Under the pieces are notes generated by a model. The model was given only the letters and a program-made list of their open reading frames with translations. It did no database searches and was not told where the DNA came from. The position numbers were made by a program, and so were the translations under genes. Below, in pieces: positions 46,801-57,945 of a stretch of DNA of 64,000 nucleotides; within the stretch, counting starts at the first letter, position 1, and every line of letters begins with the position of its first letter. The DNA is from Micractinium sp. NFX-FRZ (lineage: Eukaryota > Chlorophyta > Trebouxiophyceae > Chlorellales > Chlorellaceae). Location of the stretch: contig JAPTJF010000273.1 of NCBI GenBank assembly GCA_029339195.1, positions 1 through 64,000 on the forward strand. The letters are read 5' to 3'.

Positions 46801-48717
46801 GTGGGGCGCCAGCTGCCACCCGCACCCACAGCAGGGGTGGGCAGGCTGGGGAGGCGAAGGGGCTCTGGGTGCACTCGGGCGTGCCTGAGGGTCGTGAGGT
46901 GCAGGCTGGGCAGGCTGGGCTGGCGGCGATGCAGCAAGTACAAACCCGCAGTAGTGGGCATAATAGGAGCAGATGTCGGCACTGTTGGGCAGGCCAGGGC
47001 CAGGGCCAGGAGTGCAGGGGCAGCCGCTGCTGGGGAGCACGTCCACAACCAATCCAACAGGCGCCAGGTAACGCCAGGCTGCCAGCTCAGCGAGATCCCT
47101 CCCACCCTGCCTGCCACTGCCTTCTTACACACACTGCAATCTGTCACTCTGCTCTTTGCAGAAACAACCGGAGGGTCCACACCCATGCCGTGGTGGGAGA
47201 TTGAACTGGCTGCTCTCAGACTCCCACATTGGCGGCAGCATGCCAAGAGCCGGATGCCAGGTGCATGCGCACCCTTGGCCCGCCTTGATCTCCACCCACA
47301 GCCACGCACGCAAACTGCGCCCCTCCGGTTGCCAGGCACCCGCCCACCTTGTCCACGTTTGTGATGTTGTAAAAGTAGTACCAGTTGTGGATGCCCGCGT
47401 CATCGCACTCCTGCCAGGGCTCCTTGTAGTCGTAGCAGTCGGTGCGGGGGGTGACCACCTGGGGGGCGGAGGGAGGGAGGGAGGGGGGCGGGGCAGGGCG
47501 GGGCAGGGTGAGTGAGGCGGGAAGGGCTAGTCTGGTTTGTGGATTAGGGGTCAGCGGCGAGGCACGAGGAGAGGGGAGAGGCAGGGGCCTGTAAGGGCGG
47601 GTGCAGTTGATGGCGGGGGAGGACGATTTGAAGGAGAGAGGGGCAGCTGGTGGCACGGGAGCGTCCGCCGGCAGGGCTGTGCAGCAGGGGCAGCAGGGGC
47701 ACAGGGCATGGCAGACCCTTCCGCCGTCCATCCGTCCGCCCCCACCGCACCCGCGACCCGCAGGGGTGCCTTCAATCCTCTCCTCCCCGCCCCTCCCCCT
47801 CTCCCGGGCACCAGCTGACGCCCTGGCTTGCTGAACGGCACCCTCGTCCCCCCCCTGCCTCCCTTCCTCCCCCTCCCTCCCTCCCTCCCTCCCTCCCTCC
47901 CGCGGTCACCCACCCACCCCCACAGAGTTGACTCCCAGCTGGATGAGCGGGTCCACCACGAACATGGAGAGCACGGGGGCCACCCACCACAGGAGGCCGC
48001 AAGCCGCCACAAAGGCGGTGACGACGTACCGCTTGGTGGTGGACTCAGAGGGGTGCAGGTAGCTCCTGCGGGGCAAGGCGGGGCGGGCAGCAGGGCAGGG
48101 GGGGGCGGGGGGAGGCGGGGCGAGGTGAGGGCGGCGGAGGCGGCACCCACCTGAGGGTGGGCGCTCAGGGCGAGAAGCGGTTGCAATGGCGAGGGTGGTG
48201 GCGGCCAGGGGCGGGTGCTGGCGCTGGTTGACAGGCGAGCAGGCAGGCAGGGAGGCAGGCAGACGAACAGACAGGCTGGCAGATGACGGTGGTTGGGGGC
48301 GGGCGGGCATGAGGAGCGGGTGTGGCAATGAGGGCAGAGGCAAAGGCGCATGCGCAGGTCGAAATGCGAGGGCCTGAAGGATGTGCAATCATTTCCAAGT
48401 CTGTTGTGAGTTTGGGCAGTGCAGGCTTGCGCATACGCCCCCCCTACCAAACGCTGGCACCTGGCCGCCCCTCCCAACTGCCGCTGAGCCCACCAGCCGG
48501 CGCCCCGCCGTTGTACCCCTACTGCCGCGCCAGGTGCTTGCACCCACCTGGCCAGCGTATTAAGGCCGCCGTTCATAGGAGCGTTGACCTTCACCAGCTC
48601 GTCGATGTGGGGCGGCACGTAGTTGGCCCACTTGTACAGCCTGACAAGCGGGTTGCCGCTCCTGGGCGCAGCGTCGGCGGCGGCACCACGGGTGGCGCCC
48701 TCATCCTGCTCCGACAT
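37893..48717 (-). CDS. Very large CD36/LIMP-2-family membrane protein
   Basis: About 1,250 residues over some 24 exons, from ATG 48717 to a stop at 37893. CD36-family proteins are hairpin-topology receptors or lipid-transfer proteins with two membrane spans and a large lumenal or extracellular domain. The N-terminal span (YVVTAFVAACGLLWWVAPVL, 48.0 kb) and C-terminal span (IMFWILMCGFPVSCGLILIP, 39.2 kb) are both present. Diagnostic blocks are YTEVGPYVFKVSEIRYNINF (46.7 kb), VHDLLYGYEDPLI (42.9-42.6 kb), ETGFYHPLVFQKKLVTG (42.1 kb) and HKPYQTSLLV (39.8 kb). Many N-glycosylation sequons (NIT, NFT, NWT, NAT, NAS) fit a lumenal domain. Between 46.2 and 43.0 kb about 450 residues are inserted relative to animal members (about 480 residues in total). 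The cytosolic C-tail is acidic (LDESDDDVPDDVGGD) and ends RRRTTSAPEGEP. Lipid or particle uptake is inferred from family only. Confidence 0.85.
45261..45297. repeat. Perfect 14-bp stem hairpin in an intron
   Basis: TGGGGTTCAAGGCG at 45261-45274 is the exact reverse complement of 45284-45297, separated by nine bases. It lies in an intron of the CD36-like gene. It is not part of a tRNA: no acceptor or D/anticodon arms surround it. Confidence 0.9.
47868..47901. repeat. (CCCT)n microsatellite next to a splice acceptor
   Basis: A pyrimidine tetranucleotide run in an intron of the CD36-like gene; on the transcribed strand it is purine-rich GGGA. Confidence 0.9.
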
Positions 48718-49143
48718 GATCGCGGTTGCTCAGCGGTAGATCAGCTTGCACTGCTGCAACAAGGCGGAAGGAGGGGCGGCCCGCCAAAACGGGGTGGCGG
48801 AACGGCGGTCAAGCCCCTTCGTCGCGAAGTGCCCATAACACGCTGCTGGCCTGTCCTGGGCACCACATGTGACTCGGTGAGTGCGAATTGATACCTACCA
48901 CTATCTGTCGATCTTCAAGACGAGCCAATCGGCATGTGCGGACCAGCTCCTGCCCAGGGGCCTCCAAGCCACCCGCCGTGGGACGACCGTGATCGCCACC
49001 AGGGAAGGACAGTCGGGGTCAGATTCTGCGGGGAATGTGAACTTGCAAGGAGCGGAATGGGTGCTGAACTGTCATGCCAGCGAGGCAAGCATTCTCAAAG
49101 GGACGCTAGGGAGGCGGCGAGCTGTAATTGAGGCGACGGCGAG
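48718..49143. promoter_or_regulatory. Shared intergenic region of the CD36-like and DMT genes
   Basis: 426 bp between divergent start codons (48717 minus, 49144 plus). It must contain both promoters. No recognisable element beyond reduced GC content. Confidence 0.5.
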
Positions 49144-51585
49144 ATGGTAGAACACGATGGGGAGCACCAGGGGAGGGAGGCATCCGTGTTTGAGCTCGAC
49201 CCGGCTCCAGAGCTGCGGCACCGCCCTCCTGCCCCGCTCTGGGCGTGGCTACTCCTGGTGGCAGCAGTGAGGATGCTTTGGGATGGGGAATTGCTGTCGT
49301 AGTGTCCCGTTCGCCTAGTATGTCGCTACCGGTGGTGGCGTCACCGCCACGCTGCCGCCGCCGCTCGCCTTTCCACAGGCCCCGCCGAGCCACTGATGCA
49401 GGTGACCGCTGTGTCGTCTGCTGGGGTGGTGTTCGCAAGACTCGTCGAGGTACCTGCCATCACGCTGGCCGCCTGGCGCCTCCAGCTGACGTCCGTATTC
49501 CTCGGCATCGGAGCCGCGATCAGCTGGCGGGGGATGCCAGCCGGCGACAGGCAGCGCACGCTGCAGCAGGTGCGCGCGCATTCCGGCCTACCGGTGCCCC
49601 CCGTGCACACACTTGCACCGCCTGTGGGCGCGCCACAGCTCAGCGCAGCTGCAGGCACTGCGAGCACCCGCTGCGCCGTCGTGCTGGGACCACCCTCTCC
49701 CCTCCCCCCGCTGCAGGGCGGCCTCCTGGCGGCCAGCGGCACCTGCCTGGCCTTTCACTTTGGCCTGTGGGTCTACTCTGTGGAGGCCACCAGCCTCACA
49801 CACTCCCTTCTCTTTGTGTCGGCAACGCCCCTCTTCCTGGCCGGCGGCGCCTGGCTGCTGCGCAAGCCCATCTCCCGGGGGGAGCTGGGGGGCACGGCGG
49901 TGGGGGCGGTGGGAGCGGCGGTGCTGGCCACGGCTGCCGCACGACATGACGCTCAGGTGGGCCGCAGTGCAGCAACGGTGGGGGGCACATGGAGTGGCAG
50001 GCGTGGGGCAGGGGCGCGGTCTGGGAGCAGCCTGGAGCGCTTTCCGTCTCCCTCTCAGGCAACCGGGTAGGCTGGCGGATGCAGCTTGAACCCCTGTTTT
50101 GACTCTGCGCCGCTCATGCTGCGCCACCCACGCGGCTCCCATTCCGACCCTGCTCCTCAACCTGCGCCGCTCACGGCGTGCCATGTGTGCCGCTCCCACC
50201 CCGCTGTCGGTGCATGCAGGTCACGCTGCGTGGCGACATGGCAGCGCTGGCCGCGTCGGGGTGCTTTGTCGGGTACCTGCTCATTGGGCAGCGGCTGCGC
50301 GCGTGGATGCCTGTCATGGTGTACGCATTCAGGTGGGCTGAGCAGCCTCTGCCGGCCACGGTGGGGGGTGCAGCCAGCAGCGGGCCGGCGCTGCCCCGAT
50401 GTGCCTGGTGCAGCAGGCAAGCCAGCGTCGCTGCTTGAAAGGGGTGTGCCCCAGACCCACTGCCCGCATCTCCCATCGCACCAACGGCAAGCCTGGCAGT
50501 CAGCAAACCCTCACAACAGTTTCACATCGTCTGTGGCCACCGCCCTGGCGCAGCGTGACTGGGTTGGCGGCGGCACAGCTGACGCTGGGGGCCCTGCTGT
50601 TTGAGGGCGCCAGCCTGACCGCCGTCGGCAAGCACGGCGTGTTTGGCTGGGCGGCCAGCACGCATTACCTGCCCTTTGTGCTCTACCTGGCAGTCGTTCC
50701 GGGCATCATCGGGCACACAGGTGCGCTGTTGGCTGGCCATGATCGATTGCTGGCGTCTGGTGCTTCCTACTGTCGCCTGCCGCCGCCGCCGAATCCAGGC
50801 ACCGTTCTCTGCTGTCCAGTGCTGCACTGCGTGATGGGCCAGCCAGACGGGCGTGCCTGCTTTTCCTTGCCTGCCGTTCCCAGCTCACTCCCACCACAGG
50901 CAGCGCCCGCCCTGCCTCATGCCTCCCCTTGCTTCCCTGCATCCTGCTTGTGTCTGGCCTCCACTCCAGCACCCACCCTCTTACTTCATCCCCTTACAAG
51001 TCCCTCCCACTGACCCTCCCTCCACCCTCTCCCTCCCCTGTCCGGACCTCCACAGGCTTCAACACCCTCCTGAGGTACCTGGACCCCTTGGTAATCTCCC
51101 TGGCCTGCAACTTGGAGCCCCTGATTGGCAGCCTGCTGGGCTGGGCGGTCGGGGTGGTGGCCGCTCCCCACGCCTGGACCTATGTCGGCGGCGCTCTGAT
51201 CATGGCCTCGACAGCTGTCGTGTCGGTGGCCTCCCACCTGAGGGAGAAGCAGCAGGCCAGCCGGCAGACGGCGAGCCGTGAGATACAGCGCATCTTGTCG
51301 GGCACAGACGATGCAGAGGAGGGGGGAGATGGCGAGCTGCTGGGGCTGGTGGCGGAGCCAGGAGGGGCGTCCGGCTGGGCGGGCGGCAGCAGTAGCGGTG
51401 GCGGCGGTCAGGGCAGCGGCGGGAGAGGGTACAGCGGCGGTGGGCAGCGCAGCGGGAGGCAGCTCTTTGCAGGGCCGGCAGCAGCAGCAGCGGGTGGCGG
51501 CTCGGGAGGGTTGTGGTCCCAGCCGGCAGCAAAGGAGGGCGGCAGCGATCAAGGCGCTGAGAAGCGAGCGCCGCTGCCGCCGTAG
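49144..51585 (+). CDS. EamA/DMT-family transporter
   Basis: 446 residues from six exons that join exactly in frame: 49144-49266, 49402-49569, 49717-49956, 50220-50332, 50554-50720, 51056-51585. It is a drug/metabolite transporter superfamily protein with two EamA repeats and about ten membrane spans, for example WAWLLLVAAVTAVSSAGVVF (spanning the first splice), RLVEVPAITLAAWRLQLTSV (the typical first-repeat signature), LAFHFGLWVYSVEATSLTHS, LLFVSATPLFLAGGAWLLRK, ALAASGCFVGYLLIGQRLR, LPFVLYLAVVPGIIGHTG, RYLDPLVISLACNLEPLIGS and GGALIMASTAVVSVASHL. The C-terminal ~110 residues are a Gly/Ser-rich cytosolic tail. The N-terminal 30 residues are polar and acidic (EHDGEHQGREASVFELDP), so a plastid transit peptide is not obvious. 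The substrate cannot be told from sequence. Confidence 0.86.
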
Positions 51586-52575
51586 CGCCCCTCCCGCCTG
51601 CCTGCGCCTGTGTTGTCAGAACTGCAACTTATGTCTTTTCAGCATCCTGCTTCAATCCCCTGCTCCTTTCTGATCAGTCATTCCTTTACAACATGATGAA
51701 TCATCGAGGCAAGTACGCTAGCCAAGATCACTTTCGAGTACCATGAGCTGTGTGCCAGCAGCAGCCGCTTGGCGCCGGTGCCGCCGCCTCGCCGGTGTTG
51801 CCGCCTCTGCAGCCTGCAGCCTGCGGCACCCCCGACTCCCCCTGTCTGCTCCAATAACATTTTAAAGACCGAAGGTCCTGCTGCCAGCTGCAGGGAGGCG
51901 GCTGTCCAAGGTTGGGGGCCAGCTGCATGGCGGCTGTGACCACCATGTCTGCCTCGCCTGCTCGCTGGGGAATGGCAGGTCTGTCCGCCAGGCCTTCAGT
52001 GTGCACGGCTTCATGCACTGGGGCAGAGAGATCAGGAAGAGGGGAAGAGAGGACCGCTGCATGGAGAGGAAGGACAGGCTGGCGCACCACTGAGCGCTCC
52101 TGCCTGAAGACTCCTGTAGCCATCGACCTCCCAACCGTGGGCAGCAGCCAGTGATGGCCACAGCGGCCCAGCCTCCACGTTGAAGAGCGTCTCCGCCGGA
52201 GCGCGAGGGGCAAGGGGGCGTAACGCCACTCCAGAACGTGGAGACGCCGCTCCACAGGGGGGTGCTGGCTGGCAGCACCAAGGCAATGGCACACACCGGG
52301 GGCTGGCAGCTGCCGCCGCCGCCGGCGAGCCACCCGCCGGACGGCCTCGTCTGGCACACCGGCTTCAACATTTGGGATGGCTCCCCCCTCAATATGGTGC
52401 GCTGCACTCGTGGGATAGCGCGTCTGTGGTGCACCCTCTAGCAAGGGAGGGCCAGGTGTCTCCATCTGCGGGCCAGCCCAGCACCCACTTGGCGCTCGCT
52501 AGCCGGAGCGATGGCAGTGACAGCTGACGTCAGCTCACCCCTGCCGCACACTTTGCACCTGCGCCCTTGCCGCAG
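51586..52575. other. Region between the DMT and Gln-rich genes
   Basis: About 1 kb. Overlapping open frames occur on both strands (51728-52465 and 51862-52434 on minus, 52180-52527 on plus) with no recognisable domain. It is likely the 3' UTR of the transporter plus the promoter of the next gene. Confidence 0.45.
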
Positions 52576-55374
52576 ATGTTCCTTCCAACAAGCCAGCATT
52601 GGTGCGCCGTCTTCCTCAAGCTGCTTCCAAGTGGACAGACTGTCGCTGTGCCTGTGATGAGCTCTGCCAGCCAGGCCGTGCTAGTGGCGGCGGCAGCGGC
52701 AGCCATGGAGGCCGTACCGATGGCGCACGCGCAGCAGGTGGTGCATGCGGCGCAGCTGGCTGCGGCGCGCCGACAGGCAGTTGCCTATGGTGGACATGCA
52801 CAGGCCGCGCCGCCTGTAGCAGCTCGTTCTTTGCAGCAACAGCAGAAGGAGTGGCAGCAGGAGCAGTCCGCGCCGCTGCAGGGGCAGCCATGGCAGGCGC
52901 CGCCACTGCCACCAGGGCAGCTGCAGATTCAAAAGCCTCCGCTGTCTCCAATGGAAAAGCAGCAGCAGCGACAGCAAGCGGGAGCGGGGTGCCGCCAGCA
53001 CCCAGCAGCTGCAGCAGTGGCTGCGCCCCCGGGGGCTGATCTGCAGGCTGTGCCAGGACGTGGGTGCAGCACCCACAAGCAGCCAGCAGCAGATGCGGCC
53101 GCGTCCCCAGCAGACGGCCTGGCACGGCCAGCGGGCAAGGCGGCGGACAGCTCACCGGGGGCTGCAGGTGGCGCGATTGCTGAGCCAATCCTTCCTGCAG
53201 CCCCCCACGCCACGAGCCCTTTGAAGCAGCTCAACATGCCGACAGTCGGGCCGCTCAAGCAGCAGCACCAGCAGCAGCGCCAGCGGAAGCAGAAGCAGTC
53301 AGTGAAGGAGGCAGCTGCCAGCCTGTGTGCCTCAAATGGTGGCCGCAAGCGCAAGCTAGACGAGGCAGCACGCCAGGAGCAGGAGCAGGAGCAAGCCATG
53401 CCGCCGCCGGTGCCCATGCCTCCGCCACCAGCGCCTGCCAGAGGCGAAGTCCTGGCCTCTCCCGCACAGCACCAGCAGGCAAAGCAGGCAGGATGGAAGC
53501 CTGCTGAGGGATGTGCAGAAAAAGCAGACCACGGGCAGCCGCAGCCGCAGCCACAGCCACAGCAGCGGGCACATAGCTGGCTGAAGGCGCTGCAGCGGCG
53601 GCCGGGTGCATCCGCCCTGCAGACGGATGCCAGCGCTTGCGCTTGCGGGGCCGGGGCGACTGGCCTGAAGTGGCGCAAGCTGGCTCCCAGCACCCAACTG
53701 GCCGAAAATCCCAAGCCGCCAGACATGCCCCTTGCACCAACGGCCGCAGCGCAGCCGGCAGTTAGGCCTGCAGTACCGCTGATGCACCCGGCTGACAGCG
53801 AGGGTGCCAACAACAGCAGCACCTCGGCCCCTGGCTGCACTGCTGCCAGCGGCAGCAGTGGCGGTGGGGCAGCGCTGCAGAGGCTTTTGCGGCGCGTGCT
53901 GCGACCTGCCTCTGAGAAAGAGGAGCAGCAGCGGCAGCAGAGGGCGCAGGAGAAGGCTGCATCAGCGGCAGTCGTGCTACCAGGAGCAGGTGCTGGGCTG
54001 CCAGCCGCAGCAGCAGCGGCACCTGCAGCGGCGGCTGCGGTGGCAGCTTCGCCAGCGGGAGCGTCGGCTGGAGCCCTGCGAGGCCTGCCACCACCTCGGC
54101 CACCAGCTTCGGTGCAGCAGCCTGCGGCACTGCTGCCACCTGCCGTGCACCGTCCGCCAGAGCTTGCATCAGTGCTTCCCCAGGAGGTGAGGCCGTGCTG
54201 ACGCCGCAGGTTGTGAGGTGTGAGCATGCTTGCTGCTGTGGGAGGCCTGAGCTATCATTGCTTGCTTGCACACTTTTTGAATTAATGAGCTCTGGCCCTG
54301 GTGCAGGGGGTGTCGCCACGGCAGGCGCTGCTCGCTGGTGTCCCAGAGTCCAGCCAGCAGCCACTGGTCTCTGTGGGTGCTACCAAACCGCAGCCGCCGC
54401 AGCCGCAGCCGCAGCAGCAGCTAGGGAAACATGAAGGAGCGGGGGAGCAGGGGGGAGAGCAGGAGCAGGAGCAGCGCAAGATTGCAGCGGCGCTGCAGGT
54501 CATCCGTGACCTGTTTGAGAGCTCGTCTGAGGAGGAAGGGGAGGGCGATCAGCCAGACCTGCTGCTGCTCAGGACAGGGCCGCCACCAGCGCCGCATCCT
54601 GCTGCTGCCACCGGCGCAGAGCCCTCGCCCGTGCTGCCAGCAGGCCCGCTGCTGGCTGCCTCCCTGCTTCCGACACCGGCAGCGGCGGGGGTAGCGACAG
54701 CGCGCCCCCAGGAGCCCACGGCTCTGCCAGCAGCCGGAGCCCCTGTCCACCAGGCAGCCCCTGCTGACACTTCCGGAGGATGGGACGTCGTTGCAGGGGC
54801 CTGGATCGCACCGCCCAACGCCCCGCCTGCAGCAGGCCCTCCTGCCCTGTTTGCACAGCAGCCTCGCGCTGGCAGGGTGAAGTGCCGGCTGGCTTGCAGC
54901 ATGAAGGGTGTGCCGGCGCCAGCCGAGGTGGCAGCGCCAGCGGCAGCTTCCGTCGCCGGCAGCACCATCGACCTCAGTGCTGACGGAGGCACCTGGCTGG
55001 CACAGCATGGCGAGCGTGCTGCCAGCTGGCTGCGCCAGGCGAGGCAGCTGGCGGAGCACTGGGCTGAGCTGGTTGGGGAGCCGACCCACGAGCTTTGGCT
55101 GACAGATGCGGACAGCCAGGCACAGCTGTCGCTGCCACCGGCAGAAGCCAAGATCAGGCGCCAGAGCAAGGCCGTCAAGGCGCCCAGAAAGCGGGTGCCC
55201 CGCAAGCAGTCTCAGCAGCATGCGCAGGTTCCGCCACCGGTGGTGCAGGTGCACACCCTGCTTCAACAGCTGCAGCAGCTGCTGCCAGAGGTGCCGGTGC
55301 ACTTGCTGCTGCAGCAGCTGCAGCACCCGCAGCAGCTCCCTGAGCAGCAGACCCAGGCGCTGTCCCACCCACCG

Positions 55375-55408
<34 letters not shown>

Positions 55409-56954
55409 TCCCGCTGGGGCTCCTCACCCTGCTGCCACCTGCCGCACCTGCTTCAGTGCAGCAGCAGCAGCAGCAGCCAGGCGTGGCAGCCACGGTTGCC
55501 ACTCAGCGGCCTTTGCTGATGCAGGTGGCAGCGCCGGGTGCTCCGCCCAGCTCAATGCAGCAAGCAGCAGCTGGCGCCGCCAAGCCGGGGCCTGTGCAGC
55601 AGCTGGCAGCCCACAGCCTGCTGAGCGCCCCGCCAGGACCTCAGCAGCACGCAGCAGCGGGCGGCACGCAGGCAGCAACTCTGCAGCAGCCGGCAGCAGG
55701 GTTGCCAGGTACGCGCCCACGGGCAGCATGTGGGAGCGCAAAGCCAGCTGCATCGAAGAAGGCAGGCAAGCCGCCTGGCAAGCCGCAGCTGCCAGCAGCT
55801 GGGCGTGAGCCGCTGCAGCAACCGCCAGCCTGCAGCGTCCCGTCCCGCCCTCAGCTGCCGGGTTCAGCTGCCAGAGGTAAGCCAGAGCCGGAGCAGCAGG
55901 AGGGCCCCATCATCTTGCCAGGCACTCAGCAGCAGCAGGCAGCGCGCAGCGGCACTACGCCGGCCCCTGTGCAGCAGCTGGCCCCTTCCGGCACCCTCCC
56001 AGGCCACCATCAGCAAGCAGTACCTGGCAGCGCTAAGCTGGTTTCAGTACTGCCTGTTGCAGCAGGTGCCCTGCCTCACGCGGTGGGCCCTGTGGAGCAG
56101 CAGGCAGCCGCCAGCACTGTGTCTTCCTTCCTTCATCAGGCACGGAACCCAGCCTCTCCCAGCTGGCTGGCTGCCCGTGCAGTGCCAGGCCCGCCGCCGG
56201 CACAGGCACAGCACACGGCCAGGAAGCAGCCTCCTGCCACAGCGGCCGGCAGAGCCCATGAGCCAGCACACGCAGGCACAGCCGCAGGGCGGCAGCCAGC
56301 GCCAGCGGGCGCAGGCGCAGGGGTGGGTGCAGCAGCAGCAGCAGGAGCAGGAGCAGCAGCAGCAGCAGCAGGAGCAGGAGCAGCAGCTCTTGCAGCGGCT
56401 CGGGCCCGCGCCGCTCCCACACGGCTGGTGGCGACGGTGCAGAGCTTCCTCTACCGGGAGGGCACCGCAGGCAGGGAGGCTGACGTCGTGCTCTCCTGGG
56501 TGGGCGCTGTGCCCAGCGGGGCCACCTCCCGCAGGCTGGCGCTGACGGCTCTGTTTGAGGGGCAGCAGCGGCTCAAGGTGGACGAGCCGACGATCAGGGC
56601 CAACGAGCATGGTGAGGCTTGCATGGGGTGCCGCGGTTGCCAGCATGTTAGATGCCGCGGGTAAAACGCAGGTGTGGGCATTGCAGTAGTGCTTCAGTGC
56701 GCAGGCAGGAGGCCGTACATGCGCAAGGCTGGGTGCCGCAGAGCGGCTTGTGGAGCCTGCCACACCAGCTGTGCCCCTGTGTGACACCAGCCAGCCGACG
56801 CTACAAGCTGTGGTGCTGTGTGCGACCTGCCCTGCCCTGCCCTGACCCGCCCCCTGCAGGCGTCGCCTTCCACCTGAGCTTGGAGGAGGGCCAGCAGTCG
56901 CCCCACCGGCAGACCCTGTACGACATGCTGCGGGCTCAGCTGCACCAGCGCTGA
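52576..56954 (+). CDS. Gln/Ala/Pro-rich protein with conserved-looking C-terminal domain
   Basis: 1,336 residues from exons 52576-54186, 54307-56611 and 56860-56954, all joining in frame. The ATG at 52576 is the first in frame. I do not recognise the family. It is mostly low complexity: poly-Gln (ten Gln at about 55377-55408), Ala-Gln and Pro-Ala stretches, and a basic segment (IRRQSKAVKAPRKRVPRKQS at about 55154-55213) that could be a nuclear signal. A short acidic patch is DLFESSSEEEGEGDQ. Two better-structured parts stand out: a helix-like WLAQHGERAASWLRQARQ-LAEHWAEL region (about 54990-55080) and the last ~90 residues (TRLVATVQSFLYREGTAGRE, VVLSWVGAVPSGATSRRLAL, GVAFHLSLEEGQQSPHRQTL), which cross the final intron. 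Composition suggests a transcription or chromatin cofactor, but this is inference only. Confidence 0.72.
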
Positions 56955-57945
56955 CGTGGCACACTTGGGCAGGGCAGCAGCGCTGTGGGGGCACCAGAGA
57001 GAAGCCAGCGGCGGTGTGCCAGACGTTTAACGCCACGCTGCTGGCTCAGCTGCGCGGGGGCCGCTGACGTTGCGCCGGCAAAACGAGCGCTGATGTGGCG
57101 TTTGAAGAAAGCGGCACTGCCTGAGAGTGGCAGTTGCTGCTGTCAGCAGGCCAGGCAGACAGGAGCTGGCAGGCAGCAGCTGGAGCTGTTGCACCAGGGC
57201 AGCAGGCAGTAGCTAAAAAATGCTCAACATTGTTTGCATGCGTGTTTGAATGGGGTTGCTTGGGATACAGCACTGAAGTGACATCGTGACGTGATCTGAC
57301 TGTACTGTGAGCAAGGGGGCATGGGCAATTCCAGGCACGCAATGGGTCTGGTGGCCCGGGGAGCAGCGCTCGGGACAGATCCAAGACCAGGACGGCCGCA
57401 TTGCTGCCTTGTACAGCCGGCCCTCGGCTGCCTCTCCTCGGCTTGTGGGACTGCCCAAATGCGACCCAAATGTGACCTTGCCTCATAAAGTCTTGTGCGC
57501 CACTCACCTGTCGGCAGCGGGCTGGCTGCTTGACACCCGGCCACCCCGCCCCAACCCAACGAGGGAGTGTCGACTTACAGAGAGAGCGGAGCGGCGGAGT
57601 AGGAGCAGGAAGTGGCGACAGGCAATGGGGGGAAGGCAAACAGCTGATGAGCAAGCAAGCGGGGAGATGAAAGCGGCGGGAACTGATACAATAATTGCAG
57701 TGCAAATCGGCAACGAGGCGGGGTGACAGTAACATTGAGAGACCCAGGCGGGTTCGCTGGACAGCCTGCCAGCTGTGCAGCCAGCCGCGTTCCTGGTGCC
57801 AGCTGCCCATAGCTGCGGGGCCAATGGCGCCCTCACCCAGTCGCCCTAATCGTAACCACCCAGACTGATTCAAGTTAAGACGTGGGACGCGGGGCCACTT
57901 GCCTCCTCTTTCTTTAGGTGAGCAGGTACAAGAGACCCATGTGTT
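56955..57945. other. Convergent 3' intergenic region (Gln-rich / homoserine kinase)
   Basis: About 1 kb between convergent stops. TTACA at 57575-57579 (TGTAA on minus) could end the homoserine kinase transcript. Nothing else is recognised. Confidence 0.4.

Noticed and set aside
51728..52465. Overlapping 190-245-codon frames on the minus strand
   Set aside because: Two or three frames are open at once on both strands with no domain signal; read as intergenic DNA.
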